Source: Mucilaginibacter sp. (GTDB lineage Bacteria > Bacteroidota > Bacteroidia > Sphingobacteriales > Sphingobacteriaceae). Taken from it: a stretch of DNA of 64,000 nucleotides. The stretch lies in the NCBI GenBank assembly GCA_031292485.1, contig JARLHA010000032.1:124001-188000 (forward strand), given 5' to 3'. Within the stretch, counting starts at the first letter, position 1; every line of letters starts with the position of its first letter. The notes beneath the pieces are model-generated. The model ran no database searches and had not been told where the DNA came from. It was given only the letters and a program-made list of their open reading frames with translations. The position numbers and the translations under genes are program-made. Of the stretch, positions 7,679 to 16,965 are shown piece by piece.

Positions 7679-10600
7679 CTACCAACCAGGTGTAAACCCT
7701 AAGCCAAACACAGGCCTGCTGATATCCGTGCGATTAAATGGATAAGCCAAATAAGGTTCTAACACAAAGGCGCCAAATACATTTACCCTGAGCGATATAC
7801 CTGCACTGAGGGCGGGTACACGCTGATTAGCGTTATATACAGGCTGGAGCACCGGCTTTCCATTTACCAATATCTCGTTGCCATTGGCATCCAATTCCGG
7901 CGTGGTGCCTGTTTGATCCGGCGCCATTTGAAACTTAATCTGGTCGCCTGCGTTCCATGCTAACCCGGCGTCAAAAAAAAGGTTGAGCTCGGTAAACAAA
8001 AACTTTGATTTGAATTGTGAAAGCCTTTCGGGCCCGGTTAACGGCAGCCGGATCTCAAAGTTCGCGACCGCAATACGATTACCCGACAATTGGTCGATAG
8101 TAAAGCCGTTTGTTGGTGTTTTACTTGAGGTGCTGTAGAATGTTTGCGCTTCGTACCCGCGGATCAGGAATGGATAACCCACATACATCTGGTACAGGTT
8201 GCCCGTATTGCCAAAACGCCCGTATCCATAAAGCCTGGCAGCAAAGGTCACCGGAGATGCGCGTATATATTCCCTGAGGTCGATTGTCGGCGCAAAATAC
8301 TGGTAGGTTCCAAAATCATACTCAGCCTGTAGCCGGTACCTGTACCCGTTTAACGGGGATGCTACCCCGAAATACGAATTATCGCCCACCAGTGCAGTAT
8401 TTATATTATAAATAGTAAAGGGAACCAACTGTATTCCGTTATTGGTGGTCTCGGCATTGTAAGTTGAATTTGAAATATGTGTGTGGGTATTATTTAATAC
8501 AGCGCCTGAGGTATCATAGAAAGTACTATACCTGTCAACGCGGTAGTAATAGGCCGCAGCACCTGTTCCAAATTCAATGCGCGTTTTTTTTGTGATCGGG
8601 TAGGAGGTAAACAACGACAACTGATCCTGGAAAATACGGATGAGGTCGAACCGTTCTTCTTTTGCCGGAATCGTTGTGGTAGCATTTAGCTGGTAGGTTG
8701 CAGGTACCACGCTATAATTTGCAGTTTGAAATGGAATATGGGAGATGCTGCCGCCAAAATTCCAGCGGCCTGTTTGATTAATATATGCAAATTGTCCGCC
8801 GATATCATATACTTCGCCATTTACCGCAACGCCGGCGTATATTTGGTTTCGTCCTAAAATGTCACTAAAAACGCCTTGCACGCCGCTTGATAAGCCCGTG
8901 CCAAACTGGCTTACAGACGCGCCCACACCTGTGCTGGCAAGGTAATCCATTTTAAATTTTGGTTTATATGGAATATTTTTAATTGAGTCGAGGGGGATTT
9001 TTGGGTATGCCAGGTAATTGTTAAGGTTTGAGTTGATCAGGTCAACACCTACTGCGCGCGTGGGAGGGAGCATGGCCATGGTGGAATTTAAATCCTGCCC
9101 ATCAACCGGCTTCCCGGTAAAATCTGTTTCCTTTGCATTATAAAGCGCATATTTTCGAGCGCGGTAATAGGAGTAAACAATATCATTATTGTTTGAAATG
9201 CTCAATGCCGGGGAATATTCCGTGATACCGCAAATCCCGGTAAACAAATCGGTCATTTGTTCAACCTTCCCGGTGACAGGCGTATAGCGGTATAGGTTGC
9301 GGAAGCCATCGCGGTTTGACAGGAAATAAATTTGGGTACCGTCCGAAGAATATTGCGGATTTAAATTATTAGCGCCGTTAAACAATGTGATATTCGTAAT
9401 TTCCCCGGTTGCCAGGTCCAATTCGGCCAAGTTAAAAGTTATCGCCTGGCTTAATGATTGGTCGTAGGTAGTCCTGTCACTCGAAAAAATCACCTTTTTA
9501 CCATCCCTTGAAAAGGCTGGCTGGAAATCCGAGTATTTATCATTCGTCAGCTGCTTAACCTGGCGGGTGCTGAAATTATATAAATACAGATCGCTTTGCC
9601 CTTCGGCTAATCCCTGGAAAACAATACTGCTGCCATCCGGCGACCATGAAAGGTTGCTGAACTGTCCGGCTTTGCCCATTGAAACATCGTCTATAATATT
9701 TCCGGAAGCTACATCAACCACCAGCATCCGGGTTCGGCCTTTATTGAATACGCTGAACGCAAAGCGCCTGCTATCCGGTGACCACGTTCCGGCTGATTCG
9801 ACAAAATTAAATTCGTCGATATGTGTATTGGATATTTTACTCGTCAGTTTTCGGAGTATGTGACCTGTTTTCGCATCTGCGAGGAACAGATCCACAGTAA
9901 AAAGATTCTTTTCAGACAAAAATGCGAGGTATTTTCCATCGGGACTAACGGCGGGTGCGAGGTTCATTTTGCCAGCGTTTTTATCATCTATAATCCTTTG
10001 ACCTACAGGTATTTGTAAAGTGTCTTTTAAATAAGGTTTATATGTTGCCTCGATCGCATTTTTCCAAAGTTTTGAAAGCGTTTTTTCATCATAACCAAAA
10101 GTTCGTTTTATCCCATAGCCTAAGCCAAATCGTGCCGTATTTTTAAAGAAGGGAACAATAACCGTATCTCCGTACGTCGACCCGATGAACGACCAAAATG
10201 CCTCACCGTAACGGTATGGGAAATACTTATTGCTTTCAGTAAGGTCCCGGACGGTGGGGATATCGTGGTTTAGGTAAGCATCGCGCATCCACATGGCCGT
10301 ATAAGAATCTTTTTTACCAAGCGACAAGTATTCGGCCATACCTTCAATCATCCAAAGCGGTAAATTATTGATGTTTTCAAAATTAGCCGAGTCTCTCCCC
10401 AACAACAAGTGGTATTGAAACGCGTGGACCAATTCGTGCCCGATCACATGCCTGGTCATTTCGTTGGTTTCCATAACCGGCATTACTACGCGGTTTTTCA
10501 GGCCTTCGGTAACACCTCCGGTACCTACGTCAATGTCACCATCTATTGCAGTGGTTTGTTGAAAATCAGGATGGTTTGCATAGAGTATAATCGGATTAGG

Positions 10601-10870
10601 CTTTTTAAAAGTATCCCTGAAAATTTGCTGGTGCAATGTATACCAAAGCTCACTCTCCTGGGCAAAACGTTTGATCATACTGTCATTTTTCAAGTAGTAA
10701 TAGATCTCGAAATGCGGGGTTTTGTAAACTTTGAATTTAAGGTTTTTATACCGCACCTTATTTTGCCCGAAGTATTGCGCTTTCGATTGCAGACTCAGAA
10801 ACAAAAACGAGAAGGTAAAAACAAATAGCAATAAATGCCTTTTTTGATAGCGAAGGAGATTTTTATTCAT
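7679..10870 (-). CDS. Gluzincin protease - TolB propeller - outer-membrane barrel fusion
   Basis: This 1063-residue protein starts with a signal peptide (residues 1-31). Residues about 40-250 form a peptidase-MA-like domain with the zinc motif HELVH at 145-149 and third ligand Glu177 in IEGMAEYL. Residues about 290-620 hold WD40-like/PD40 beta-propeller repeats (SPDGKYLAFLSE, SPDSRRFAFS, SPDGSSIVFQG, SRDGKKVIFSSD, SSDGTQIYFLSN). Residues about 680-1063 are BamA/TamA-like barrel sequence with alternating aromatic strands, ending in GLGFTPGW with the C-terminal aromatic residue typical of outer-membrane barrels. Function is unknown. A surface or periplasmic protease tethered to a barrel is the simplest inference. 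Confidence 0.82.
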   Translation of the reverse strand: MNKNLLRYQKRHLLLFVFTFSFLFLSLQSKAQYFGQNKVRYKNLKFKVYKTPHFEIYYYLKNDSMIKRFAQESELWYTLHQQIFRDTFKKPNPIILYANHPDFQQTTAIDGDIDVGTGGVTEGLKNRVVMPVMETNEMTRHVIGHELVHAFQYHLLLGRDSANFENINNLPLWMIEGMAEYLSLGKKDSYTAMWMRDAYLNHDIPTVRDLTESNKYFPYRYGEAFWSFIGSTYGDTVIVPFFKNTARFGLGYGIKRTFGYDEKTLSKLWKNAIEATYKPYLKDTLQIPVGQRIIDDKNAGKMNLAPAVSPDGKYLAFLSEKNLFTVDLFLADAKTGHILRKLTSKISNTHIDEFNFVESAGTWSPDSRRFAFSVFNKGRTRMLVVDVASGNIIDDVSMGKAGQFSNLSWSPDGSSIVFQGLAEGQSDLYLYNFSTRQVKQLTNDKYSDFQPAFSRDGKKVIFSSDRTTYDQSLSQAITFNLAELDLATGEITNITLFNGANNLNPQYSSDGTQIYFLSNRDGFRNLYRYTPVTGKVEQMTDLFTGICGITEYSPALSISNNNDIVYSYYRARKYALYNAKETDFTGKPVDGQDLNSTMAMLPPTRAVGVDLINSNLNNYLAYPKIPLDSIKNIPYKPKFKMDYLASTGVGASVSQFGTGLSSGVQGVFSDILGRNQIYAGVAVNGEVYDIGGQFAYINQTGRWNFGGSISHIPFQTANYSVVPATYQLNATTTIPAKEERFDLIRIFQDQLSLFTSYPITKKTRIEFGTGAAAYYYRVDRYSTFYDTSGAVLNNTHTHISNSTYNAETTNNGIQLVPFTIYNINTALVGDNSYFGVASPLNGYRYRLQAEYDFGTYQYFAPTIDLREYIRASPVTFAARLYGYGRFGNTGNLYQMYVGYPFLIRGYEAQTFYSTSSKTPTNGFTIDQLSGNRIAVANFEIRLPLTGPERLSQFKSKFLFTELNLFFDAGLAWNAGDQIKFQMAPDQTGTTPELDANGNEILVNGKPVLQPVYNANQRVPALSAGISLRVNVFGAFVLEPYLAYPFNRTDISRPVFGLGFTPGW

Positions 10871-10920
10871 ATTATATAATCAAATAGAATACGCGCTAAA
10901 CTTACAAATCGTTGCCTTTG

Positions 10921-11030
10921 GTTTGGTTGAAATAAGTTGGAATGATTGTAATGTGTTGTAAGTGTTTTAAGGGAGTAGTGCTAGAATTTTAACAATTACA
11001 ACTTCTACAGCTTATTACAACCTAACAAAA
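10921..11030. repeat. GTTGTAA-type dispersed repeat
   Basis: The spacer holds degenerate copies of a GTTGTAAGTG word on one side (AATGTGTTGTAAGTG near 10951) and inverted copies on the other (AATTACAACTTC and TTATTACAACC near 10992-11025), so the transcript could fold back. Related words follow the SDR gene at 48.25 kb. It lies between the pbp1A stop and the start of the protease/barrel gene. Confidence 0.5.
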
Positions 11031-11034
11031 CCCA

Positions 11035-13329
11035 TCAACCGCCCCCCGCAGTATCTGCCTTAATTTTATTTGTATCAATAGGCATAGTCAGGCTGTCGTT
11101 AGTTAACGAATCAGTATCAATACGCGGCGACGGGCAATCATATTCCTTGGTGATCTTTACCCATGGTTTCGGAAACGGCCCATAAGTGTAACCTAATTTA
11201 GGATCGGCATAAACCTTTTCCATAAAAGCGCCAAATATAGGTAAAGCTGTATGTGAGCCTTCACCGGTTTCTGAGCTGTTAAAATGTACGCTACGGTCAT
11301 CGGCGCCAACCCAAATACCTGTTATCAAATCCTTGGTAACACCCATATACCAGCCATCAACATAGCCGGATGAGGTACCTGTTTTTCCGCCTATCTGGTT
11401 GTCTTTTTTCCATAAGCCGGGGTATTCCCACAAAGCCTGTGATGTACCGCCAGGTTCTTCCATACCGCCTCTGAACATATATAGCATTAACCATGCTGTT
11501 TCCGGGCTGATCACCTGCTCACTTTTTAAATCAAATTGTGCCAAAACATTGCCGTCCCCATCGGTTATTTTTGTAACCAATAATGGATCTATCTTTTTGC
11601 CCTTGTTCAAAAAAGTGCTGTAAGCCCTTACCATTTCATAAACAGATACATCGTTTGTGCCTAATGATACCGATGGCACAGACTTTAACGGGCTTTCGAT
11701 ACCACATCTATGGGCATATTCAACAATTTTGTCCCAGCCTACCTTTTCGGTCAACTGTGCAGTAATGGAGTTTACAGATGCGCCCATCGCCCAGCGCAAT
11801 GACATTTCCTGGCCCGTAAATCTAAATGAGGCATTTTTTGGTTCCCAAACCTGTTGCCTGCCCTCATCTGTGTATTTTATGGAAACAAACTGGTCGGTAA
11901 ATTTATCGCATGGCGTAAAACCGTTATCAAGCGCCGTTAAATAAGCAAAAGGTTTAAATGTTGAACCGGCTTGCCGTTTTGACTGGTTTACATGGTCGTA
12001 ATTAAAATATTTAAAATTTATACCACCAACCCAGTCCTTTATTTTACCAGTGGATGGCTCAATGGTCATCATACCGGTATTCAACAGGCGGGCGTAGTAT
12101 TTAATGGAGTCAACGCTTGAAAAAGTGGTGTCCCTTTCGCCTTTCCACGTAAATACCTTCATATGCCTGGGTGTTTCAAAATATTTTTTAATGGGCACCG
12201 TGTCATTGTGATATTTTTTTTGAAGCAACGCGTAGATAGGTAAATGCTCTTCGGCCTTCTTTACAAAATCAACTATTTCTTTACCATCCAGGTCCCGCCA
12301 CGGGTTCTTTTTCCCCCAAAGGTCGTTGAACCGTTTTTGCAGCATCTTCATTTTTTCGGCAACAGCTTCCTCTGCATATTGCTGCATTTTGGGGTCAATG
12401 GTGGTATATATTTTAAGGCCGTCGTTATAAAGGTCATAATCGTTATCATGGCACCATTTTTTTAACCATCTTTCCACTGCCTCGCGCAGGTATGAATCGC
12501 CCTGGCCTTCATTACCGGTATAACTCAAATCAAGGTTGATAGGCGTTTGCACATTTTCATCATATTCCGCTTTGGTTAGTTTGCCATATTTTAACATTTT
12601 AGCCAAAACAGTATTACGCCGTTCAAGCGAACGCCCGGGATTGCTGATTGGATTGTAGGTAGAAGTGGCCTTTAACATCCCTACGAGGGTAGCAGCCTCT
12701 GCAGGAGTTAGCTGATCGGGTGTTTTATTGAAAAACTTTAACGTAGCGGTTTTTATACCAAATGAATTGCTACCGAATGGAACTGTATTTAAATAGAGGG
12801 TTAAAATTTCCTGCTTATTGTAAACATGTTCAATTTTAAAAGCTGTTAACCATTCCTTGCATTTATAAACAATGGTACTAATCAGCGGCACATGCTTAAT
12901 GATGCCCTGTGATTTGCGTTTCCGGGTTTCGAACAGGTTTTTTGCCAATTGCTGGGTGATGGTACTGCCGCCGCGCTTATCACCTTTTGCTGTTGAAAGC
13001 ATACTGGTAAAAAAGGAATAAAAGTCAACCCCGTGGTGGCTGTAAAACCTCACGTCTTCGGTGGATATAAGGGCATTAATGATATAGGGAGAGATCTCTT
13101 TATATTCAACAGGCGAACGGTTCTCTTTAAAATACCGCCCGATAAGGGTACCATCGGCATAGTAAACCTCCGATGATAACGACATGGAAGGGTTTTTAAT
13201 ATCCTGCATATCAGGCGAATATCCAAATAGCCAAAGAAAGTTTAATTCGATAGAACAGAAAAAAATAATGACAAAATAAATGAAGATGACAAGATATCTT
13301 AGAAATCGGTTTTTTATACGCCTGAACAT
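11035..13329 (-). CDS. Penicillin-binding protein 1A (class A)
   Basis: This 764-residue protein has one N-terminal membrane helix (residues 12-32). The glycosyltransferase 51 domain carries EDVRFYSHHGVD with its catalytic Glu, and GGSTITQQLAKN. The transpeptidase domain has the nucleophile in AGSTFKPFAYL (SxxK), SVN in GASVNSITAQL, and KTGTSSGYVDGW. It polymerises lipid II and crosslinks peptidoglycan in the periplasm. The C-terminus is a Thr/Asp-rich tail ending in glycines. It is a single gene, with the divergent ppk2 113 bases from its start. The exact class A subtype cannot be resolved, so no gene symbol is given. Confidence 0.95.
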   Translation of the reverse strand: MFRRIKNRFLRYLVIFIYFVIIFFCSIELNFLWLFGYSPDMQDIKNPSMSLSSEVYYADGTLIGRYFKENRSPVEYKEISPYIINALISTEDVRFYSHHGVDFYSFFTSMLSTAKGDKRGGSTITQQLAKNLFETRKRKSQGIIKHVPLISTIVYKCKEWLTAFKIEHVYNKQEILTLYLNTVPFGSNSFGIKTATLKFFNKTPDQLTPAEAATLVGMLKATSTYNPISNPGRSLERRNTVLAKMLKYGKLTKAEYDENVQTPINLDLSYTGNEGQGDSYLREAVERWLKKWCHDNDYDLYNDGLKIYTTIDPKMQQYAEEAVAEKMKMLQKRFNDLWGKKNPWRDLDGKEIVDFVKKAEEHLPIYALLQKKYHNDTVPIKKYFETPRHMKVFTWKGERDTTFSSVDSIKYYARLLNTGMMTIEPSTGKIKDWVGGINFKYFNYDHVNQSKRQAGSTFKPFAYLTALDNGFTPCDKFTDQFVSIKYTDEGRQQVWEPKNASFRFTGQEMSLRWAMGASVNSITAQLTEKVGWDKIVEYAHRCGIESPLKSVPSVSLGTNDVSVYEMVRAYSTFLNKGKKIDPLLVTKITDGDGNVLAQFDLKSEQVISPETAWLMLYMFRGGMEEPGGTSQALWEYPGLWKKDNQIGGKTGTSSGYVDGWYMGVTKDLITGIWVGADDRSVHFNSSETGEGSHTALPIFGAFMEKVYADPKLGYTYGPFPKPWVKITKEYDCPSPRIDTDSLTNDSLTMPIDTNKIKADTAGGG

Positions 13330-13441
13330 GCGGTAAAGATGTAAAATTATGGCCCTAAATCATAGCCTGATGAACAAATATTAACAACGTAATTTTAGCA
13401 AGTTAATTTTACGCTAACTTAGCAAGAATCAAATTTGTTTT

Positions 13442-14320
13442 ATGAAAGACATAATTAATAAATTTAAAGTAACAGGCGGCGAAATTTTTTTACTGAAGGA
13501 CGTGCCTACAGATTTTTCAGGAGGTTATAAAAAAGAAGATACAGACGCACTTTTAGCAGAAATGATCAAAGAAACTGCGGCTATGCAGGAAGCCTTATAC
13601 GCCGATAACAGGTATGCGCTGCTGATCATTTTCCAGGCGATGGATGCTGCCGGCAAGGATGGCGCTATCTCCCATACTTTATCCGGCTTAAACCCGGAGG
13701 GGTGCGAAGTATTTAGTTTTAAACAGCCCAGCGCCGAAGAACTGGATCACGACTTTTTATGGCGTCATTACAAGGCGCTGCCCGAATTTGGACGGATAGG
13801 GGTGCACAACCGTTCGCATTATGAAAATGTGCTGATCACTAAGGTGCATCCTGAATTATTATTGAAGGAAAAACTTCCGGGGATAAAAGACGTTGAGGAT
13901 GTCGACAAAAAGTTTTGGAAACGCCGCTATGAAAGTATCCGTTCATTTGAAAAGCATTTAACCGACAATGGCACGGTGATCATCAAGTTTTTTTTAAACG
14001 TATCCAAAGAAGAGCAAAGGCAACGCTTTTTACAACGCATTGATGACCCCGAAAAAAACTGGAAATTCTCGGCATCTGACGTTTACGAACGGGAATTTTG
14101 GGACGATTATATGAAAGCCTATGAAAAAGCTATAAAAGAAACTTCCACTGAAAGTTGCCCCTGGTACGTGTTGCCCGCCGATAAAAAATGGTTTACCCGT
14201 GTTGCCATATCTACTATCATCCTGGATACTTTAAAAGGGTTAAAACTGAAATATCCGGTTTTGCCGAAAGAGGAGAAGGCGAAGCTGGAAGAGGCGAAAA
14301 AACTATTGATGGGGGGATAA
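13442..14320 (+). CDS. ppk2: Polyphosphate kinase 2 family protein
   Basis: This 292-residue protein has the PPK2 Walker A motif in FQAMDAAGKDGAI (about residues 65-77), the downstream HNRSHYENVLITKVHP segment and the lid/Walker B region KRRYESIRSFEKHLTDNG. PPK2 enzymes transfer phosphate between polyphosphate and nucleoside mono- or diphosphates. At this length it is a single-domain class I or III enzyme; the class is not decidable by eye. Upstream, AAGTTA and TAACTT form an inverted repeat at 13400-13405/13415-13420 flanked by direct TTAGCAAG/TTAGCAAG words. A complete ppk1-ppx pair lies 12 kb away. Confidence 0.92.
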   Translation: MKDIINKFKVTGGEIFLLKDVPTDFSGGYKKEDTDALLAEMIKETAAMQEALYADNRYALLIIFQAMDAAGKDGAISHTLSGLNPEGCEVFSFKQPSAEELDHDFLWRHYKALPEFGRIGVHNRSHYENVLITKVHPELLLKEKLPGIKDVEDVDKKFWKRRYESIRSFEKHLTDNGTVIIKFFLNVSKEEQRQRFLQRIDDPEKNWKFSASDVYEREFWDDYMKAYEKAIKETSTESCPWYVLPADKKWFTRVAISTIILDTLKGLKLKYPVLPKEEKAKLEEAKKLLMGG

Positions 14321-14359
14321 GTCTGCAGGAATATTGTTAAATATCTGTTATTGAGGTGA

Positions 14360-15307
14360 TTAGAAATTAATTATTTCCCCCTGTTCAGGATAAATCAAAT
14401 TTAAATGAAGGTTATTCTCCACCTTTAGCTGAATTTTTATCTTTTCGATATTAACCTGTGGCGGTTTTGCATGGGTAATGATCAAATTAAATCCGCTTAA
14501 AGCTTCTTTACCTGTTAATGAGGCCAAATCGTCCATCTCTTTCATCAGCCAGTGAGGCGTAAGGTGCCCAAACAAGGTTTTATCCGGCTGCTCATCCGGG
14601 AATGACGTTTCGATCATGATTCCCTTCAGCTTTTTGCTTTTTACCAGCGGGGCAATGGCCCGCCACAGGTTATGCAGGTTGTTGCTTTTCTCCACCTCAT
14701 CGGCTCCGGTATCGCCAAGGTACAGCACGTAAGCACCCTTACTCCTTATCAAAAATGCAGTGCTGGTCAAATTGGAATGGCTTAAAGGGTAAGCTTGCAC
14801 CGTCATCAATGTATTTTGGATCGGCGCTATGCTGTCCGGTTTCAGTACCTGGTAATGGTATTTGCCAAGCGCAGGTTTTTCGCCTTCATTGGCAAAATTG
14901 GCCCAGCTTTGCCAGGTAAAATAATGCGTCTTTATGGTTTCAATACAGCTTGCCGATGCATAAATATTTTTAACAGTATCATCAGGTGAGTTAATGATGA
15001 GGCCCGATATATGATCGAGGTGGGCATGAGAAATAAAATACCCTTTAATATACTGTCGCAGTACCTGTTCGGCAGGGATTGAAAATACGTTGTTGCCGAT
15101 TGCTTTTTCAATACCATAATGCAATGTACCGGCATCCAGGCAGATGTAGCGATCAGTTCCATTGGCAGCTACCATATAAGCGGATAAATTACTTTCGTCA
15201 ATACCTCCTTTTACCCCCAGTGGTACTATTTTAAAGTTTTGAGAGAAAGCAAAACAGGGGAGGAGAAGAATAATAAGCGACAGACTGGCTTTGAACTGAT
15301 ATTTCAT
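14360..15307 (-). CDS. Class II 3',5'-cyclic-nucleotide phosphodiesterase, secreted
   Basis: From the ATG at 15307 (315 residues) the protein begins with a good signal peptide (SLSLIILLLPCFAFSQ); the longer frame from 15343 would place 12 extra residues before it. The metallo-beta-lactamase fold motif ISHAHLDHISGL is followed by YPLSHSN, LYLGDTGAD and a final ITHAKP, which fit class II phosphodiesterases (yeast PDE1 / Vibrio CpdP type). It should hydrolyse cAMP or a related cyclic nucleotide in the periplasm. It converges on ppk2 with a 39-base gap. No operon partner is visible. Confidence 0.85.
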   Translation of the reverse strand: MKYQFKASLSLIILLLPCFAFSQNFKIVPLGVKGGIDESNLSAYMVAANGTDRYICLDAGTLHYGIEKAIGNNVFSIPAEQVLRQYIKGYFISHAHLDHISGLIINSPDDTVKNIYASASCIETIKTHYFTWQSWANFANEGEKPALGKYHYQVLKPDSIAPIQNTLMTVQAYPLSHSNLTSTAFLIRSKGAYVLYLGDTGADEVEKSNNLHNLWRAIAPLVKSKKLKGIMIETSFPDEQPDKTLFGHLTPHWLMKEMDDLASLTGKEALSGFNLIITHAKPPQVNIEKIKIQLKVENNLHLNLIYPEQGEIINF

Positions 15308-15447
15308 CTGCCAAAAATAAAAACTAATTGAAGAGTAAAACAAACCCGGCTTGTTTTCTATTATCAGTTAACAATATGATAATATAATTAACATCATAAG
15401 CTCACATGCGTACATTACTTTTATAATCAACAATAAATAAGTTTGTT

Positions 15448-15537
15448 ATGAAATTTATCACGAACATTACAAAGCTTTTTAAAGCTTTCCGTGAAAGAAT
15501 GATCTTAAGGAGCATGCGCTCGTCATTCATTCACTAA
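15448..15537 (+). CDS. Possible 29-residue small protein
   Basis: An ATG frame of 29 codons lies alone in the intergenic region before the beta-glucosidase gene. It encodes a basic, amphipathic peptide (MKFITNITKLFKAFRERM at its start) with no Asp and one Glu. No ribosome site is evident, which is normal for this phylum. The reading could be chance; it is reported because the composition is not that of the surrounding AT-rich DNA and because the putative gene fits between the PDE and the GH1 promoter. I do not recognise it. Confidence 0.25.
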   Translation: MKFITNITKLFKAFRERMILRSMRSSFIH

Positions 15538-15550
15538 TTTTAATTGGTAA

Positions 15551-15584
15551 TAATTTTGTTTTATAAAATTGTAATATACAATTT
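15551..15584 (+). promoter_or_regulatory. Putative promoter and dyad before the GH1 gene
   Basis: TAATTTTG at 15551-15558 fits the Bacteroidota -7 element TAnnTTTG. Immediately downstream, AAATTGTA (15566-15573) and TACAATTT (15577-15584) form a perfect 8-base inverted repeat with a 3-base spacer, placed where a repressor would block initiation. No clear -33 TTTG is present. Confidence 0.4.
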
Positions 15585-15606
15585 GGGCTTCTGTTAACAC
15601 AATTTA

Positions 15607-16965
15607 ATGGAACCTGGCATTCGGCATTCGTATTTTAATAAAAAACTTTTTGGAGATGATTTTGCCTGGGGCGTTTCAACCGCCGCTTTCCAGGTAGAAG
15701 GTGCTCATGATGCCCACGGCAAAGGTGAATCTATCTGGGACGTTTTTACAGGTAAAAAGGACAAGATACTGAATGGCCATCATGCGCAAATAGCCTGCGA
15801 CTTCTACAATCAATACGAACACGATATTGATCTCATTAAACAATTAAATATCCCCAATTTCAGATTCTCTATTTCATGGACAAGGATTTTACCCGGCGGT
15901 ACGGGTGAGGTGAACCTGGAGGGTGTAGCATATTACAACCGTGTTATTGATTATTGCCTGCAAAAAGGCATTGAACCCTGGGTTACACTTTATCATTGGG
16001 ACCTGCCGCATGAATTGGAGCTAAAAGGCGGCTGGACGAACCGTGATATTGTTGATTGGTTTACCGCCTATGTAAAAATATGCGCTGAGTATTTTGGCGA
16101 TAGGGTTAAATATTGGATGATTATGAACGAGCCGGCCGTATTTACAGGCGCCGGCTATTTTTTGGGCATTCACGCCCCGGGGCGCACAGGGTTAAAAAGC
16201 TTTTTACCGGCTATTCACCATACGGTTTTAAGCATAGCAGCAGGGGCAAAAGCATTGCGAGCTGTGCTTCCTTCAGTACAAATCGGAACAACTTTTTCCT
16301 GTTCATTTATCGAACCATATTCCCAAAAAGCAAGAGATATTAAAGCAGCAAAACGAGTGGACGCGATCATCAACAGGCTGTTTATTGAGCCTGTTTTAGG
16401 GCTGGGGTATCCTATCGACGATGCTCCGATTTTAAGGAATATAAAAAAATATTTTCTCCCGGGGGATGAGGAAAGTTTAAGCTTTGACTTTGATTTTATA
16501 GGGATACAGAATTATACCCGCGAGATTGTAAAGTATTCAATTTTTACCCCTTATATAAGTGCGTCGTTGGTAAAAGCCGAAAACAGGAAGGTACCTTTAA
16601 CGCAAATGAAATGGGAGGTATATCCACCGGCCATTTATCAGATGATAAAAAAATTCAATTCTTATCTCGGGATAAAAAAATTGCTGATCACCGAAAACGG
16701 TGCCGCCTTTCCTGATGTGCTAACTGACGGTAAAGTAGATGACGTATTACGGGTTGAATACCTGGAAAGTCACCTGGCGCAAGTATTAAAAGCAAAAAGC
16801 GATGGCTATAAGGTAGACGGGTATTTTGTTTGGACTTTGACAGATAATTTTGAATGGGCAGAGGGTTACCACCCGCGTTTTGGACTGATTTATGTGGATT
16901 TTGATACGCAGCAACGAATTGTCAAGTCGTCAGGACATTGGTATGCTCAGTTTTTGAAGGGGTAG
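15607..16965 (+). CDS. Glycoside hydrolase family 1 beta-glucosidase
   Basis: This 452-residue protein is full-length for GH1. It starts FAWGVSTAAFQVEGA, has HWDLPHELE near residue 130, the acid/base Glu175 in MNEPAVF and the nucleophile Glu363 in ITENGAAF. The C-terminal YFVWTLTDNFEWAEGY and FGLIYVDF complete the glycone-binding region. It hydrolyses beta-linked glucosides or related sugars. It has no signal peptide, so it should be cytoplasmic and act on imported or phosphate-free disaccharides. The last 44 bases overlap the 3' end of the convergent histidine kinase gene. Confidence 0.95.
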   Translation: MEPGIRHSYFNKKLFGDDFAWGVSTAAFQVEGAHDAHGKGESIWDVFTGKKDKILNGHHAQIACDFYNQYEHDIDLIKQLNIPNFRFSISWTRILPGGTGEVNLEGVAYYNRVIDYCLQKGIEPWVTLYHWDLPHELELKGGWTNRDIVDWFTAYVKICAEYFGDRVKYWMIMNEPAVFTGAGYFLGIHAPGRTGLKSFLPAIHHTVLSIAAGAKALRAVLPSVQIGTTFSCSFIEPYSQKARDIKAAKRVDAIINRLFIEPVLGLGYPIDDAPILRNIKKYFLPGDEESLSFDFDFIGIQNYTREIVKYSIFTPYISASLVKAENRKVPLTQMKWEVYPPAIYQMIKKFNSYLGIKKLLITENGAAFPDVLTDGKVDDVLRVEYLESHLAQVLKAKSDGYKVDGYFVWTLTDNFEWAEGYHPRFGLIYVDFDTQQRIVKSSGHWYAQFLKG

